A stretch of 64,000 nucleotides of DNA from an uncultured Alphaproteobacteria bacterium (GCA_902588745.1 CACIQI010000006.1:1-64000); one strand, 5' to 3'. Positions 9,331 to 19,163 are shown, counted from the first letter of the stretch. Notes: generated by a model from the letters alone, not told the origin. Program-made: numbers and translations.

Positions 9331-12183
9331 TTATCCTGTTTTAGCCTCTTCATATTCATCAATTGGAGGGCAAACACAAAATAAATTTCTATCACCATAT
9401 ACATTATCAATTCTACTGACTGGACTCCAGTATTTATTATTTATTAAATATGCATGTGGGTAGGCAGCATCTTTACGTGAATATTTGTGATCCCAATTGT
9501 CAGAAGATACTTCTTCAATTGTATGTGGGGCATTTTTTATAGGATTGTCTACTTTATCAAATTTACCATCTCTAATCATAGTGATTTCATTGTGAATAGA
9601 AATCATTGCTTCACAAAATCTATCTAGTTCCTCTTTTGATTCACTTTCAGTAGGCTCAATCATAAGAGTGCCAGGAACAGGAAAGGACATTGTAGGTGCA
9701 TGAAATCCATAATCAATTAGTCTTTTAGCAATATCTTCATCTGAAATATTTAATTCTTGTTTAAATGGCCTGATATCAATAATGAATTCATGAGCCACCA
9801 TATTATTCTTACCAGTATATAAAATAGGATAATAATTTTTTAATCTTTCTTTAATATAATTAGCATTTAATATTGCTACTTGAGTTGCTAATTTTAAACC
9901 ATCATCACCCATCATAGATATATAAGAATATGAAATAGGTAAAATAGATGCACTTCCCCAAGGTGCAGCTGAAACTGCCTCCTGAGTGGTTAAACCTATT
10001 TCATTTTTAAACATGGGATGTCCTGGGGCAAAATCTGCTAAATGTTTTTTTAATCCTATAGCCCCAACTCCAGGCCCACCTCCTCCATGAGGTATACAGA
10101 ATGTCTTATGGAGATTCATATGGCATACATCAGGTCCAAATTTACCTGGTTTAGCTACACCAACCATTGCATTATAATTAGCACCATCAAGATATACTTG
10201 CCCACCAGCATCATGAATTTTTTTACAAATCTCAACAATACTTTCCTCGAATACACCATGTGTTGATGGATATGTAATCATTAAAGCAGACAGTCTATCA
10301 CCTGCCTCTTCTATTTTTTTATCTAAGTGAGTTAAATCTACATTACCTTTGTAATCACAGTTTACAATTAAAATATCCATACCGCACATCTGTGCACTGG
10401 CTGGATTAGTTCCATGGGCGCTTTTAGGAATTATACAAATATTTCTTTTAGTATCTGAATTTTTCTCATGATATTTTTGTATAGCTAATAAACCAGCAAA
10501 CTCACCTTGTGCTCCAGCATTAGGTTGAAGTGAAACTGCATCAAAACCAGTAATATCTTTTAACATCGATATTAATTCACTCATCATTTCATTATATCCC
10601 TCACGTTGATGGGGCTCTAAGAATGGATGCGCATTTGAAAAACCTGGTAAAGTAATTGGAAGCATTTCAGATGCTGCATTTAATTTCATAGTACAAGATC
10701 CAAGAGGTATCATTGATCTATTTAAAGCAACATCTTTATTTTCTAATTTTTTTAAATATCTCATCATTTCTGTTTCAGAATGATAGATATTAAATACAGG
10801 ATGAGTTAATATTTTGTCTTTTCTATCTAAATCACTTTTGAAAATCGAATCTTCAATTTTACTTTCAATTTCTTCTGCGTATATTTCATTATTATTTTCG
10901 TTAAAAAATTTAATTAAATTATCTACATCTTGTAGTGATGTAGTTTCATCTAAGGAAATCGAAAAATGATCGTCATTTACAAATCTAAAATTTATACCAT
11001 TTTCTATAGATTTATTTACCCAGTATTTAGATTTTGTATCTTTTATTAATAAAGTATCAAAATAATTTTTAGATTTTACTTCAAAATTTAATATCTCTAA
11101 TGATTTCTTTAGATATCTAGATTTATAATGAATGTCGTCAGCAATAATTTTTAATCTAGTTGGGCCATGATATATTGCATATGAAGCAGATATAATTGCT
11201 AATAAAGCCTGTGCAGTACATATATTACTGGTAGCTTTTTCCCTTCTAATGTGTTGTTCACGCGTTTGAAGAGCCATTCTATAAGATCTTTTATTAGTAC
11301 GATCAACTGATACACCAATTAGTCTTCCGGGTATCATTCTTTTATATTCATCTAATGTTGCAAAATATGCTGCGTGAGGCCCTCCTAGACCCATTGGAAC
11401 TCCAAACCTTTGAGTACTTCCAACAACTATATCAGCTCCAAAATCTTTTGGTGATTTCATAACTACCAAACTCATTATATCAGCTGCTATAATTGATAAC
11501 GCATCATGAGATTTATTTATGTTTATTAAATCGTTGAGATTTGCAATTTCTCCGTATGTATCTGGATTTTGAATTAAACAACCAAATGTATCGTCATCTG
11601 GATTATCAAAAATAATTTTTATACCTAGGGGTTTAGCTCTTGTTTTTAAGACAGATAGTGTTTGTGGATGACATTTATTTTGCACACAAAAAGTAAACTT
11701 TGCACTTTTTTTAATTTTAAAAGCCATCATCATAGCCTCAGCTGCCGCAGTACTTTCATCAAGTAAAGATGCATTTGCAATATCCATTCCAGTCAAATCA
11801 ATTATCATTTGTTGAAAATTCATTAACATTTCCAACCTGCCCTGACTTACTTCTGGTTGATAAGGTGTGTACGCAGTGTACCATCCTGGATTTTCAAGAA
11901 TATTTCTTAAAATAACACTAGGGGTAATAGTGTTGTAATAACCCATTCCAATATAAGTTTTTTTGAAATTATTTTTTAAAGATAAAAGTTGTGTATTAAT
12001 TTTATTAAACTCCTCAGACATACCAGGTCTAAATTTAAGTTTATTTTTAAAAATGATATGATTCGGTATAGTTTTTTCAATTAATTCATCTAATGAGGAG
12101 CAATTTATTAATTTGAGCATTTCTCCAATATCTTCATTTCTAGGTCCTATATGTCTGCTAACAAATTTATCTATTTCAATCAT
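9331..12183 (-). CDS. gcvP: Glycine dehydrogenase (decarboxylating), P-protein
   Basis: ~950 aa; FVSRHIGPR, LNLHKTFCIPHGGGGPGVG, adjacent gcvH and gcvT. Confidence 0.97.
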   Translation of the reverse strand: MIEIDKFVSRHIGPRNEDIGEMLKLINCSSLDELIEKTIPNHIIFKNKLKFRPGMSEEFNKINTQLLSLKNNFKKTYIGMGYYNTITPSVILRNILENPGWYTAYTPYQPEVSQGRLEMLMNFQQMIIDLTGMDIANASLLDESTAAAEAMMMAFKIKKSAKFTFCVQNKCHPQTLSVLKTRAKPLGIKIIFDNPDDDTFGCLIQNPDTYGEIANLNDLININKSHDALSIIAADIMSLVVMKSPKDFGADIVVGSTQRFGVPMGLGGPHAAYFATLDEYKRMIPGRLIGVSVDRTNKRSYRMALQTREQHIRREKATSNICTAQALLAIISASYAIYHGPTRLKIIADDIHYKSRYLKKSLEILNFEVKSKNYFDTLLIKDTKSKYWVNKSIENGINFRFVNDDHFSISLDETTSLQDVDNLIKFFNENNNEIYAEEIESKIEDSIFKSDLDRKDKILTHPVFNIYHSETEMMRYLKKLENKDVALNRSMIPLGSCTMKLNAASEMLPITLPGFSNAHPFLEPHQREGYNEMMSELISMLKDITGFDAVSLQPNAGAQGEFAGLLAIQKYHEKNSDTKRNICIIPKSAHGTNPASAQMCGMDILIVNCDYKGNVDLTHLDKKIEEAGDRLSALMITYPSTHGVFEESIVEICKKIHDAGGQVYLDGANYNAMVGVAKPGKFGPDVCHMNLHKTFCIPHGGGGPGVGAIGLKKHLADFAPGHPMFKNEIGLTTQEAVSAAPWGSASILPISYSYISMMGDDGLKLATQVAILNANYIKERLKNYYPILYTGKNNMVAHEFIIDIRPFKQELNISDEDIAKRLIDYGFHAPTMSFPVPGTLMIEPTESESKEELDRFCEAMISIHNEITMIRDGKFDKVDNPIKNAPHTIEEVSSDNWDHKYSRKDAAYPHAYLINNKYWSPVSRIDNVYGDRNLFCVCPPIDEYEEAKTG

Positions 12184-12567
12184 CTATTGTTCCAAAAATT
12201 GTTTATACTCATCTTCTGACATAAGTTCAGAATATTGATTTGAATCAGAAATTTTCATTTTAAAAATCCATCCTTCGTTTTCTGCATCTTGATTAATAAT
12301 AGCAGCATCATTTTCTAGATTATTATTCACTTCAATTATTTCACCATCTATTGGGGCATAAATATCTGAAGCTGCTTTTACAGATTCAACGACGCATATT
12401 TCTTCTTTTGCTTTTACCGAATTTCCAACTGATGGTAATTCAATAAATACAATATCGCCAAGAGATTCTTGGGCATGATTGCTAATACCAATTGTAGCAA
12501 TTTCATTTTCAATTGAAACCCATTCATGATCTTTTGTGTATTTTTTTTCACTCATATATGCTCCCAT
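12184..12567 (-). CDS. gcvH: Glycine cleavage system H protein
   Basis: YTKDHEWVSIE ... VVESVKAASDIYAPIDGEI lipoyl motif; start probably MSEKKYTK (~12555). Confidence 0.96.
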   Translation of the reverse strand: MGAYMSEKKYTKDHEWVSIENEIATIGISNHAQESLGDIVFIELPSVGNSVKAKEEICVVESVKAASDIYAPIDGEIIEVNNNLENDAAIINQDAENEGWIFKMKISDSNQYSELMSEDEYKQFLEQ

Positions 12568-13672
12568 TTTTTTTATAATTTTTTTTTACAAAAGGTAGAT
12601 TATTAATTTTTACTAATTCTAATTTTTTTCTGATTTCACAAAAAATTGGATTATCAGTATTAAATTCAGATATTATATAGCCAATAGCAATAGATTTTTT
12701 TAAATTAGGAGAAAAACATCCACTTGTAATTTTGCCAATTTCATTATTATTATTATCGAATAATGTCATTCCATCTCTTAGCATTGATTTACTGGTAGAA
12801 ATTAAACCTATTTTTTTATTAGATAATTTATTTTTTAATTGATCACTTAAAACTTTATTTCCATTTAAATTTTCATCTTCTAATCTTTCTTTATCTAAAG
12901 CCCAAGATAAACCAGCTTCAATTGGTGTAATTTTTTCATTTAATTCATGACCATATAAACTTAATCCTGCCTCGAGTCTTAATGAATCTCTAGAACCTAA
13001 CCCACAAAGCATTGTATTTTCATTTTTAAGTAAATTAGTAATTAAATTTTCTGCAATTTCATTTGGAATAGAAAGCTCAAAACCATCTTCACCAGTATAA
13101 CCTGATCTACTTACAATTATTTCATTGTTATTGTATTTACTTATTAGAATATCAAAAAAATTCATATTATTTGGAATCTCAATAATATTTTTTAAAACAT
13201 TAATAGAGTCAGGTCCCTGGATTGCGAATAAACAATTTTTGTTATAAATTTTTTCTGCATTATGAGCGCAAGAAATAAATATTTCTTCGTCTTCTTTTTT
13301 TCGAGATGCATTATAAACAATATATAAATATGACTTATCTTTAATATCAATATTTGAAATAATTAGATCATCAATAACACCACCATCTTTATTGAGCAAA
13401 AATGAATAATGCGATCTATTTTTAATTAATTTTTTTAATTGTAATGGAATATATTTTTCTAATTTATGTAAATAAGATTCATTATTTTCAATTAAAATTT
13501 GCCCCATATGACTAACATCAAAAATACCAGAATGATTTCTTACGTTTTTGTGTTCATTAATTATTCCAGTTTTATAATTAATAGGCATATTAAAACCTGC
13601 AAATGGCAATATCTTTGCACCATTATTTTGATGAAAATTTTTCAGCGGAATGTCTATTGGTAACTGGTTCAA
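12548..13672 (-). CDS. gcvT: Glycine cleavage system T protein (aminomethyltransferase), TTG start
   Basis: FAGFNMPINY...GIFDVSHMGQ...SRSGYTGEDGFE; start codon reads TTG with upstream GGAG. Confidence 0.95.
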   Translation of the reverse strand: MNQLPIDIPLKNFHQNNGAKILPFAGFNMPINYKTGIINEHKNVRNHSGIFDVSHMGQILIENNESYLHKLEKYIPLQLKKLIKNRSHYSFLLNKDGGVIDDLIISNIDIKDKSYLYIVYNASRKKEDEEIFISCAHNAEKIYNKNCLFAIQGPDSINVLKNIIEIPNNMNFFDILISKYNNNEIIVSRSGYTGEDGFELSIPNEIAENLITNLLKNENTMLCGLGSRDSLRLEAGLSLYGHELNEKITPIEAGLSWALDKERLEDENLNGNKVLSDQLKNKLSNKKIGLISTSKSMLRDGMTLFDNNNNEIGKITSGCFSPNLKKSIAIGYIISEFNTDNPIFCEIRKKLELVKINNLPFVKKNYKKNGSIYE

Positions 13673-13689
13673 ATAAATTCTCCAAGCTA

Positions 13690-13830
13690 CCCCTCTGTCT
13701 TTTTACCTGAGAGCTTTTCACCTTCGGTAGAGCTAAATGCTCTTTTCCAGAGTTTTTTTTTAACGGTCCATTGTGCCTGAGAGTTTCCGGGTCGTTGCTC
13801 CTTCGGCTCTGAAATTTCAGTATCTCCCGT
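13690..13830 (-). ncRNA. Tandem (two-aptamer) glycine riboswitch upstream of gcvT
   Basis: Reverse complement: ACGGGAGA...GCCGAAGGAGCAA...CTCTCAGGCACAATGGACCG / AACTCTGGAAAAGAGC...ACCGAAGGTGAAA...CTCTCAGGTAAAAAGACAGAGGGG: both aptamer cores present. Confidence 0.95.
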
Positions 13831-13865
13831 TAATTATTTTTATACTTATTTTTATAATTTAACAA

Positions 13866-14438
13866 TTAATTTAGAGGAATTTTATTATCAATTTTTGATT
13901 TTTGATAAATTTCTGACATTTTTTGGTATTCTTCTTTGATCTGATATATTTTATCTGATAATGAGCCCTCTATGCCTAATCTTTTAATTTCCGATAAAAT
14001 TGAGAAACTCTCCCAATAATCATTATTAATATTATATTTACCATCTTTGATTTTAAATACTTCTGTCAAAATTTTAAGATCGTGAGGAATATGAAAACCT
14101 TCTTTTGTATCAGTATAGGAAAAAAAATAGTAAAAATTGTCAAATCCAGACCAGGTTATAGCTGATAAACACATAGAACAAGGCTGATGTGTACTTATGA
14201 AGTAATAATCTTTTGTATTAAACAGTTTTTTTTCAAATAAATTAAAAAGAGTTGAAATTTCTCCGTGAAATAAAGGATTTTTGATTTCCTGGTTTGTGCC
14301 TAGACAAACAAGACTTAGGTCAGATTTTTTAACAATAAATCCACCAAATATTTTATTTCCTTCATTAATTGAAATTTTTGTTAATGGGATTAGATCATCT
14401 AAAATTATATCTAAAATTCTTTCATAATTTGTTATCAT
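13866..14438 (-). CDS. Nucleoside/cytosine deaminase-like zinc deaminase
   Basis: HGEISTLFN and PCSMCLSAITWSG zinc motifs of the CDA/deaminase superfamily. Confidence 0.8.
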   Translation of the reverse strand: MITNYERILDIILDDLIPLTKISINEGNKIFGGFIVKKSDLSLVCLGTNQEIKNPLFHGEISTLFNLFEKKLFNTKDYYFISTHQPCSMCLSAITWSGFDNFYYFFSYTDTKEGFHIPHDLKILTEVFKIKDGKYNINNDYWESFSILSEIKRLGIEGSLSDKIYQIKEEYQKMSEIYQKSKIDNKIPLN

Positions 14439-14482
14439 TATGAAATGTCTGATACTTTATTTATTAGATTTGTCCATAAAAC

Positions 14483-14511
14483 AAAAAAAAGGACCCAGCA
14501 AGCTAGGTCCC
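14483..14511 (-). terminator. Rho-independent terminator of the candidate sRNA
   Basis: GGACCTAGC TT GCTGGGTCC stem followed by TTTTTTTT on the minus strand. Confidence 0.9.
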
Positions 14512-14597
14512 TTTTGTGTATCGTGCATTTCCTCCCGATACAATTTAATAATCGTTTCCTTTTATTAAATTGATTATTACCTTTGCGTGTAATAATT
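14483..14597 (-). ncRNA. Candidate free-standing structured small RNA, family not recognised
   Basis: Four consecutive hairpins on the minus strand: ATTATTAC-8-GTAATAAT, CAATTTAATAA-10-TTATTAAATTG, GTATCG-12-CGATAC, GGACCTAGC-TT-GCTGGGTCC followed by T8. Confidence 0.75.
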
Positions 14598-14603
14598 AAA
14601 ATT

Positions 14604-14632
14604 AATTTATCTATTTGTTATTTATCAATCAA
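14604..14632 (-). promoter_or_regulatory. Putative sigma70 promoter for the candidate sRNA
   Basis: Minus strand TTGATT (14632-14627) - 17 nt - TAAATT (14609-14604), predicted start at the base of the first hairpin; AT-rich background limits confidence. Confidence 0.5.
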
Positions 14633-14717
14633 TAAAAAAATGTATTTTTAAAAGTAAATAATCTTTTTTTGTTGATATGTTTGTTAATAAAATGTGCAAA
14701 ATTAAATTTGATCAAAA

Positions 14718-15824
14718 ATGAGTAAAAATTCAAAACTTAATGTCTTAGGAGTTATGACAGGCACATCAATGGATGGCGTTGATATCAGTTTGATTAATAC
14801 AAATGGGACTGACTTTGTAAAAATTAAATGTGAAAAATCATATAAATTTAATAAAAATTATCAAAATACAATAAATAATCTAATAACAAATAAACCAAAA
14901 ACTAATAATAAAATTAAAGAATATTTTTTAAAAAAAGATAAGTTCGTTACAGATATTTTAGAAAAAAAAATAATTTTATTTCTGAAACAAAAAAAAATTA
15001 ATAAAAAAAATATCGATTTAATATCAATTAGTGGGCAGACTGTTTACCACGACCCATCAAATAAAATATCTATACAATTAGGAAATGGAAACAAAATTGC
15101 AAAAAATCTTAAAGTTAAAACTATAAGTAATTTAAGAGATAATGATATTAAAAATGGCGGTCAGGGAGCACCAATTGGATCATATTATCATAAGTTTTTA
15201 ATTCAAAAATTTAAAGAAAAAGCGATTATAGTAAACCTTGGAGGTATAGCAAATTTTTCAACTGTAGTTTCAAGAACATTATTATCATCAGATATAGGGC
15301 CTGCAAATTGCTTAAGCGATGATCTTTGTAATTATTTTTTTAAAAAAAAATTTGATAAAGATGGAAATTATGCAAGAAAAGGAAAAATTAATAATAAATT
15401 AATCGAAAAATTCAAAAAAGATAAATTCTTTAAGAAAAAGTTCCCAAAATCATTAGATAGAAATTATTTTAGAAATTATTTTAATAAGCTAAAAAAATTG
15501 AACAAATATGATGCGCTAATGACTGCTAACTACATGACTTATATTGGATTTAAAGAATTATTAAAAAATAAAAAATTTAAGATTGACAGAATTTTACTTA
15601 CTGGAGGAGGAAGAAAAAATAAATTACTCAGAGAAATATTAATGAATAAACTAAATAAAAAAATCGAACTTATTGATAAATATAAAATAAATGGTGATTT
15701 AGTAGAAGCTCAAATGTTTGCATATATTGGCATGAGATCATTTAGAAATTTAGAAATAAGTAATAAAAATACTACAGGTGTAAAAAAAAATTTAAGTGGT
15801 GGTATTTTATATTTTCCAGATTAA
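14718..15824 (+). CDS. anmK: Anhydro-N-acetylmuramic acid kinase
   Basis: GVMTGTSMDGVDISLI, NLGGIANFS, LTGGGRKNKLL. Confidence 0.93.
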   Translation: MSKNSKLNVLGVMTGTSMDGVDISLINTNGTDFVKIKCEKSYKFNKNYQNTINNLITNKPKTNNKIKEYFLKKDKFVTDILEKKIILFLKQKKINKKNIDLISISGQTVYHDPSNKISIQLGNGNKIAKNLKVKTISNLRDNDIKNGGQGAPIGSYYHKFLIQKFKEKAIIVNLGGIANFSTVVSRTLLSSDIGPANCLSDDLCNYFFKKKFDKDGNYARKGKINNKLIEKFKKDKFFKKKFPKSLDRNYFRNYFNKLKKLNKYDALMTANYMTYIGFKELLKNKKFKIDRILLTGGGRKNKLLREILMNKLNKKIELIDKYKINGDLVEAQMFAYIGMRSFRNLEISNKNTTGVKKNLSGGILYFPD

Positions 15825-16792
15825 TTAGTTAAATCTAACCAAGTTTTTTTATCAATATTTGAGCCACACAATATCACCATTGTATTTTTACCAATAAGCT
15901 CATTATTGATTTTATACTTTAAGGCAGCAAGTCCAGCAACACATGCGGGTTCAAGGAATAACTTAAATTTTTTATAACAAAAGACCATAAATTCTTTCAT
16001 TTGATCATCAGAAACACTTACCATTTCATCAATTACTTCTTTTGCTACATCAAAAGAATATTGCATATGTAAAGGTGCTGAAAGACTGTCAGCAATACTA
16101 TTAACTTTAACATTATTTAGTGGTTTGTTAGCTCTAAAACTTTGATTTAAACCATTAGCATTTTCAGGCTCAACCCCAATAATTTGAATCTTAGGATAAA
16201 ATTGTTTTACATACGATGAAACACCGCTTATTAATCCCCCTCCTCCAACTGAAATTAATAAATTGTCAATTTTAGTATTAATTGATTTTAAATATTCTAC
16301 AATTTCTAATCCCAAGGTAGCACTACCCTGTAATGTCAATGGGCCGTCAAAAGGATGAATAAAATAGTAACCTTCATTTTTAGCATTTTCAGCATCAAGA
16401 AAAGCTTGTTTTGGATTTGTAAAGATAATGTTAGCACCATAATTTTTACAAGTTTGAACTCTATATTTATTTGCACTTTCGTATAAGAAAATTTTATTTT
16501 TCAATTTGAATTGATTGGCCACAAATGAAGCAGCGATTGCATGATTTCCAGCACTAACTGCTGTAATTCCTTTGTTAAATTTATTCTGATCTTGAGAAAT
16601 TATATTATTAATAGCACCTCTTGCCTTAAATGAACCAGATTTTTGTAAAAATTCACATTTAAAAAATAAATTAGTAGAAAAAAAATTATCAATATCATCA
16701 GAACATTTCAAAAAAGGAGTTTTATTAATAAATGGTCTAATTTTTTTATAAATTTTACTAATATTATCGACAGATAAATCTTTAGGTATCAA
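15821..16792 (-). CDS. Threonine/serine dehydratase-like PLP enzyme
   Basis: GSFKARGAINN PLP motif, SAGNHAIA, SVGGGGLISG. Confidence 0.88.
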   Translation of the reverse strand: MIPKDLSVDNISKIYKKIRPFINKTPFLKCSDDIDNFFSTNLFFKCEFLQKSGSFKARGAINNIISQDQNKFNKGITAVSAGNHAIAASFVANQFKLKNKIFLYESANKYRVQTCKNYGANIIFTNPKQAFLDAENAKNEGYYFIHPFDGPLTLQGSATLGLEIVEYLKSINTKIDNLLISVGGGGLISGVSSYVKQFYPKIQIIGVEPENANGLNQSFRANKPLNNVKVNSIADSLSAPLHMQYSFDVAKEVIDEMVSVSDDQMKEFMVFCYKKFKLFLEPACVAGLAALKYKINNELIGKNTMVILCGSNIDKKTWLDLTN

Positions 16793-17532
16793 GAAATTCC
16801 TCTAATTTCTTTAATTTTATCGTAAGCAATATTTATAGCTGCTAACTCTTTATTAGATTGTTTAATAAATTCTTTTGGCATACCTTTGGCAATTAAATTA
16901 TCTGGGTGATGTTCTTTATTTAATTTTATCCATTTTTTTCTTATCTCATTATCAGTGGACGATCTATTCACACCCAATATTTTGTAAGGGTCAGATTCAC
17001 TGTTTTTTAAATTTGATTGGAAAATTCTTTGGAAATCTTTTTCACTAAATTTAAATGATTTAGAAATTGATCTTAAAAAATCTATTTCACTAATAGATAC
17101 CTTTCCATCAGATGCAGCAATATAAAATAAATTATTTAATAATTCTTCCAATAAAATTTTATTAGCTGAAAATAAATCTCCTACTTGATTTGCTATTTGT
17201 TTATAGCCATACGTATCTTTTTTTGCCTCATTGAATATTTTTGCAACTTTAGGAATTTCAGATTTTGGAACTTTAAATTTTTCTTTAAATGCTCTGATTT
17301 CATCATCTGATACAATACCATCTGATTTAGCTAATTTTGCAGCTAGAATAATAAAACTTAATGTAAAAATTTGTTGTTTTTGATTATTATTTATTCGATT
17401 GAAATTAAATGATGATTTTGATTTAGATCTTCTGTCAAAAGCACCACCAGCCATTACACCTAATATAGCCCCTATAGGTCCGCCTAAAGCAAATCCTGCT
17501 GCTCCGCCTATAACTCTTCCCCAAATACTCAT
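16789..17532 (-). CDS. TerB + DnaJ domain protein (DjlA-like)
   Basis: Gly-rich N-terminus, TerB-like acidic region DGIVSDDE/DGKVSISE, C-terminal J-domain with HPD. Confidence 0.85.
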   Translation of the reverse strand: MSIWGRVIGGAAGFALGGPIGAILGVMAGGAFDRRSKSKSSFNFNRINNNQKQQIFTLSFIILAAKLAKSDGIVSDDEIRAFKEKFKVPKSEIPKVAKIFNEAKKDTYGYKQIANQVGDLFSANKILLEELLNNLFYIAASDGKVSISEIDFLRSISKSFKFSEKDFQRIFQSNLKNSESDPYKILGVNRSSTDNEIRKKWIKLNKEHHPDNLIAKGMPKEFIKQSNKELAAINIAYDKIKEIRGIS

Positions 17533-17777
17533 TTTAAAGATTCAATTATACCTTTTAATTCATTTATCTCTTTTTGAGAAATTTTATTATCTTGATTCAG
17601 ATCTATAATTTGAAAGAGTAGATTTAATGATTGTTCAATCTCTTCATAAGAAATAACTCCATCATTATTTAAATCAACAAAATTAAAGTACATTTCTTCT
17701 TCTTCATTTAATTCAGCAGAATATGCTATAGAAGTATTTAAAAATAAAAATGTAAAAAATATTTTTATCCAAACCAT
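17529..17777 (-). CDS. Small secreted EF-hand protein
   Basis: Signal peptide-like N-terminus, EF loops DLNNDGVISYEE and DLNQDNKISQKE. Confidence 0.8.
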   Translation of the reverse strand: MVWIKIFFTFLFLNTSIAYSAELNEEEEMYFNFVDLNNDGVISYEEIEQSLNLLFQIIDLNQDNKISQKEINELKGIIESLK

Positions 17778-17992
17778 CTATACATTCCTATAATACCTGC
17801 ACCAGCGTAGAAGAATTGTAAAAACAATATCCCATTGTGTTTTAATTTATAGGCCCAGACTCCAATTAATAATGCTGATAGCAATAATAATGAAAAACCA
17901 ATAAATTCTAATCCAATGTTAAATGCAACTAGTAGGGAATAAAGGATGGCTGTTGTTACGCCAATCCATTCTAAAAGTTTGTTTGAATTCAA
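17765..17992 (-). CDS. Small membrane protein
   Basis: 75 aa, hydrophobic TM helices, overlaps EF-hand gene. Confidence 0.65.
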   Translation of the reverse strand: MNSNKLLEWIGVTTAILYSLLVAFNIGLEFIGFSLLLLSALLIGVWAYKLKHNGILFLQFFYAGAGIIGMYRWFG

Positions 17993-17999
17993 TTAAATA

Positions 18000-18203
18000 T
18001 TATTTTTTCTTAATATTAATAGCGTTTTCTTTTCCACGGTTTTCACCGATTTCAAATTCAACTGGCATACCTTCTTCTAAAGTATCAATACCAGCAGCTT
18101 CTAAAGCTGAAACATGAAGAAAGACATCTTTTCCTCCATCATCATTTTCTATAAATCCATAACCTTTGGTCGGATTAAACCATTTAATTTTACCACTTGG
18201 CAT
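18000..18203 (-). CDS. Cold-shock protein (CspA family)
   Basis: [37 protein letters not shown] upstream. Confidence 0.95.
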   Translation of the reverse strand: MPSGKIKWFNPTKGYGFIENDDGGKDVFLHVSALEAAGIDTLEEGMPVEFEIGENRGKENAINIKKK

Positions 18204-18330
18204 ATTATATTCTCCTTATTTATTATTGGGGGATTAAATTTATTTAACTTATATAAATATTGTATATTGATTAATTTAATACTTTAAATAACTAATAAGA
18301 AATTAATTTCAACAATTTTTTTTTATTTTT

Positions 18331-19161
18331 ATGCTTAGCTATAAACACGGATATCATGCTGGAAATCATGCAGATGTTATGAAACACATTATTATGCTTT
18401 ACTTATATAATCTTGAAAAAAAAGTAAATAATTCAATAAGTTATATTGATACTCATTCTGGTAATGGAATTTATAAATATATATCAAAGTACATGGATAA
18501 GAATAAAGAGTATAAAGAAGGAATTAAAAAGATACAAAATTACAAAGGTAATAATGTTTTAATTAAAAATTATCTTTCAACTATTTCTAAAATTACTAGA
18601 AAAAATAATTTTTATCCTGGATCACCTATATTTATTTCATCCGTAGCTAATGTAAAAGATAAATTATTTTTTTGTGAACTACATAAGAACGAATATGAAT
18701 TATTAAAAAAAAACTTAAACAAATATACCAATATTAAAATTTTAAATGCTGATGGATTTAATTTTATTTTTAATAAAGTTAATAAAGAGAAGAATTATTT
18801 TGTATTTATAGATCCGTCATATGAAATAAAGGATGATTTTGAAAAAGTAGAGAAGATACTAAATAATATTGATAATTTATTCTCAAAATCCAAAATCATC
18901 ATATGGTATCCAGTTTTGAATATTTTGGAAAATGACTCCTTTATTCAGAATATTAGAAAAAAAGGTATAAGTAATATTATCAATGTTGAAGTGCCTATTA
19001 TGAAATATGGAGACAATGTTGGAATGCAAGGAAGTGGCTTATTATTAATAAATTTTTCAAATAGATCTATAATGAAAAACCTCAAAGAGGCAATACACGA
19101 AATTCAAAATATTTTAAAACAAGAGGAAAATAGTACCAGGTTTAAATTAAGATATTTATAA
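18331..19161 (+). CDS. rlmJ: 23S rRNA (adenine2030-N6)-methyltransferase
   Basis: MLSYKHGYHAGNHADVMKH ... FIDPSYE. Confidence 0.92.
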   Translation: MLSYKHGYHAGNHADVMKHIIMLYLYNLEKKVNNSISYIDTHSGNGIYKYISKYMDKNKEYKEGIKKIQNYKGNNVLIKNYLSTISKITRKNNFYPGSPIFISSVANVKDKLFFCELHKNEYELLKKNLNKYTNIKILNADGFNFIFNKVNKEKNYFVFIDPSYEIKDDFEKVEKILNNIDNLFSKSKIIIWYPVLNILENDSFIQNIRKKGISNIINVEVPIMKYGDNVGMQGSGLLLINFSNRSIMKNLKEAIHEIQNILKQEENSTRFKLRYL

Positions 19162-19163
19162 AT

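Noticed and set aside
14491-14596. Same region read as a plus-strand RNA with anti-SD loops (TTTCCTCC, TTTCCTT)
   Set aside because: The terminator with U-tract and the promoter-like element are both oriented on the minus strand; no terminator follows on the plus strand.
14483-14597. Candidate RNA being the small SRP RNA, because of GGAGGAAATGCA
   Set aside because: Lacks the long single hairpin and the GUCCGGAAGGAAGCAGCC-type domain IV sequence; four separate hairpins do not fit SRP RNA.
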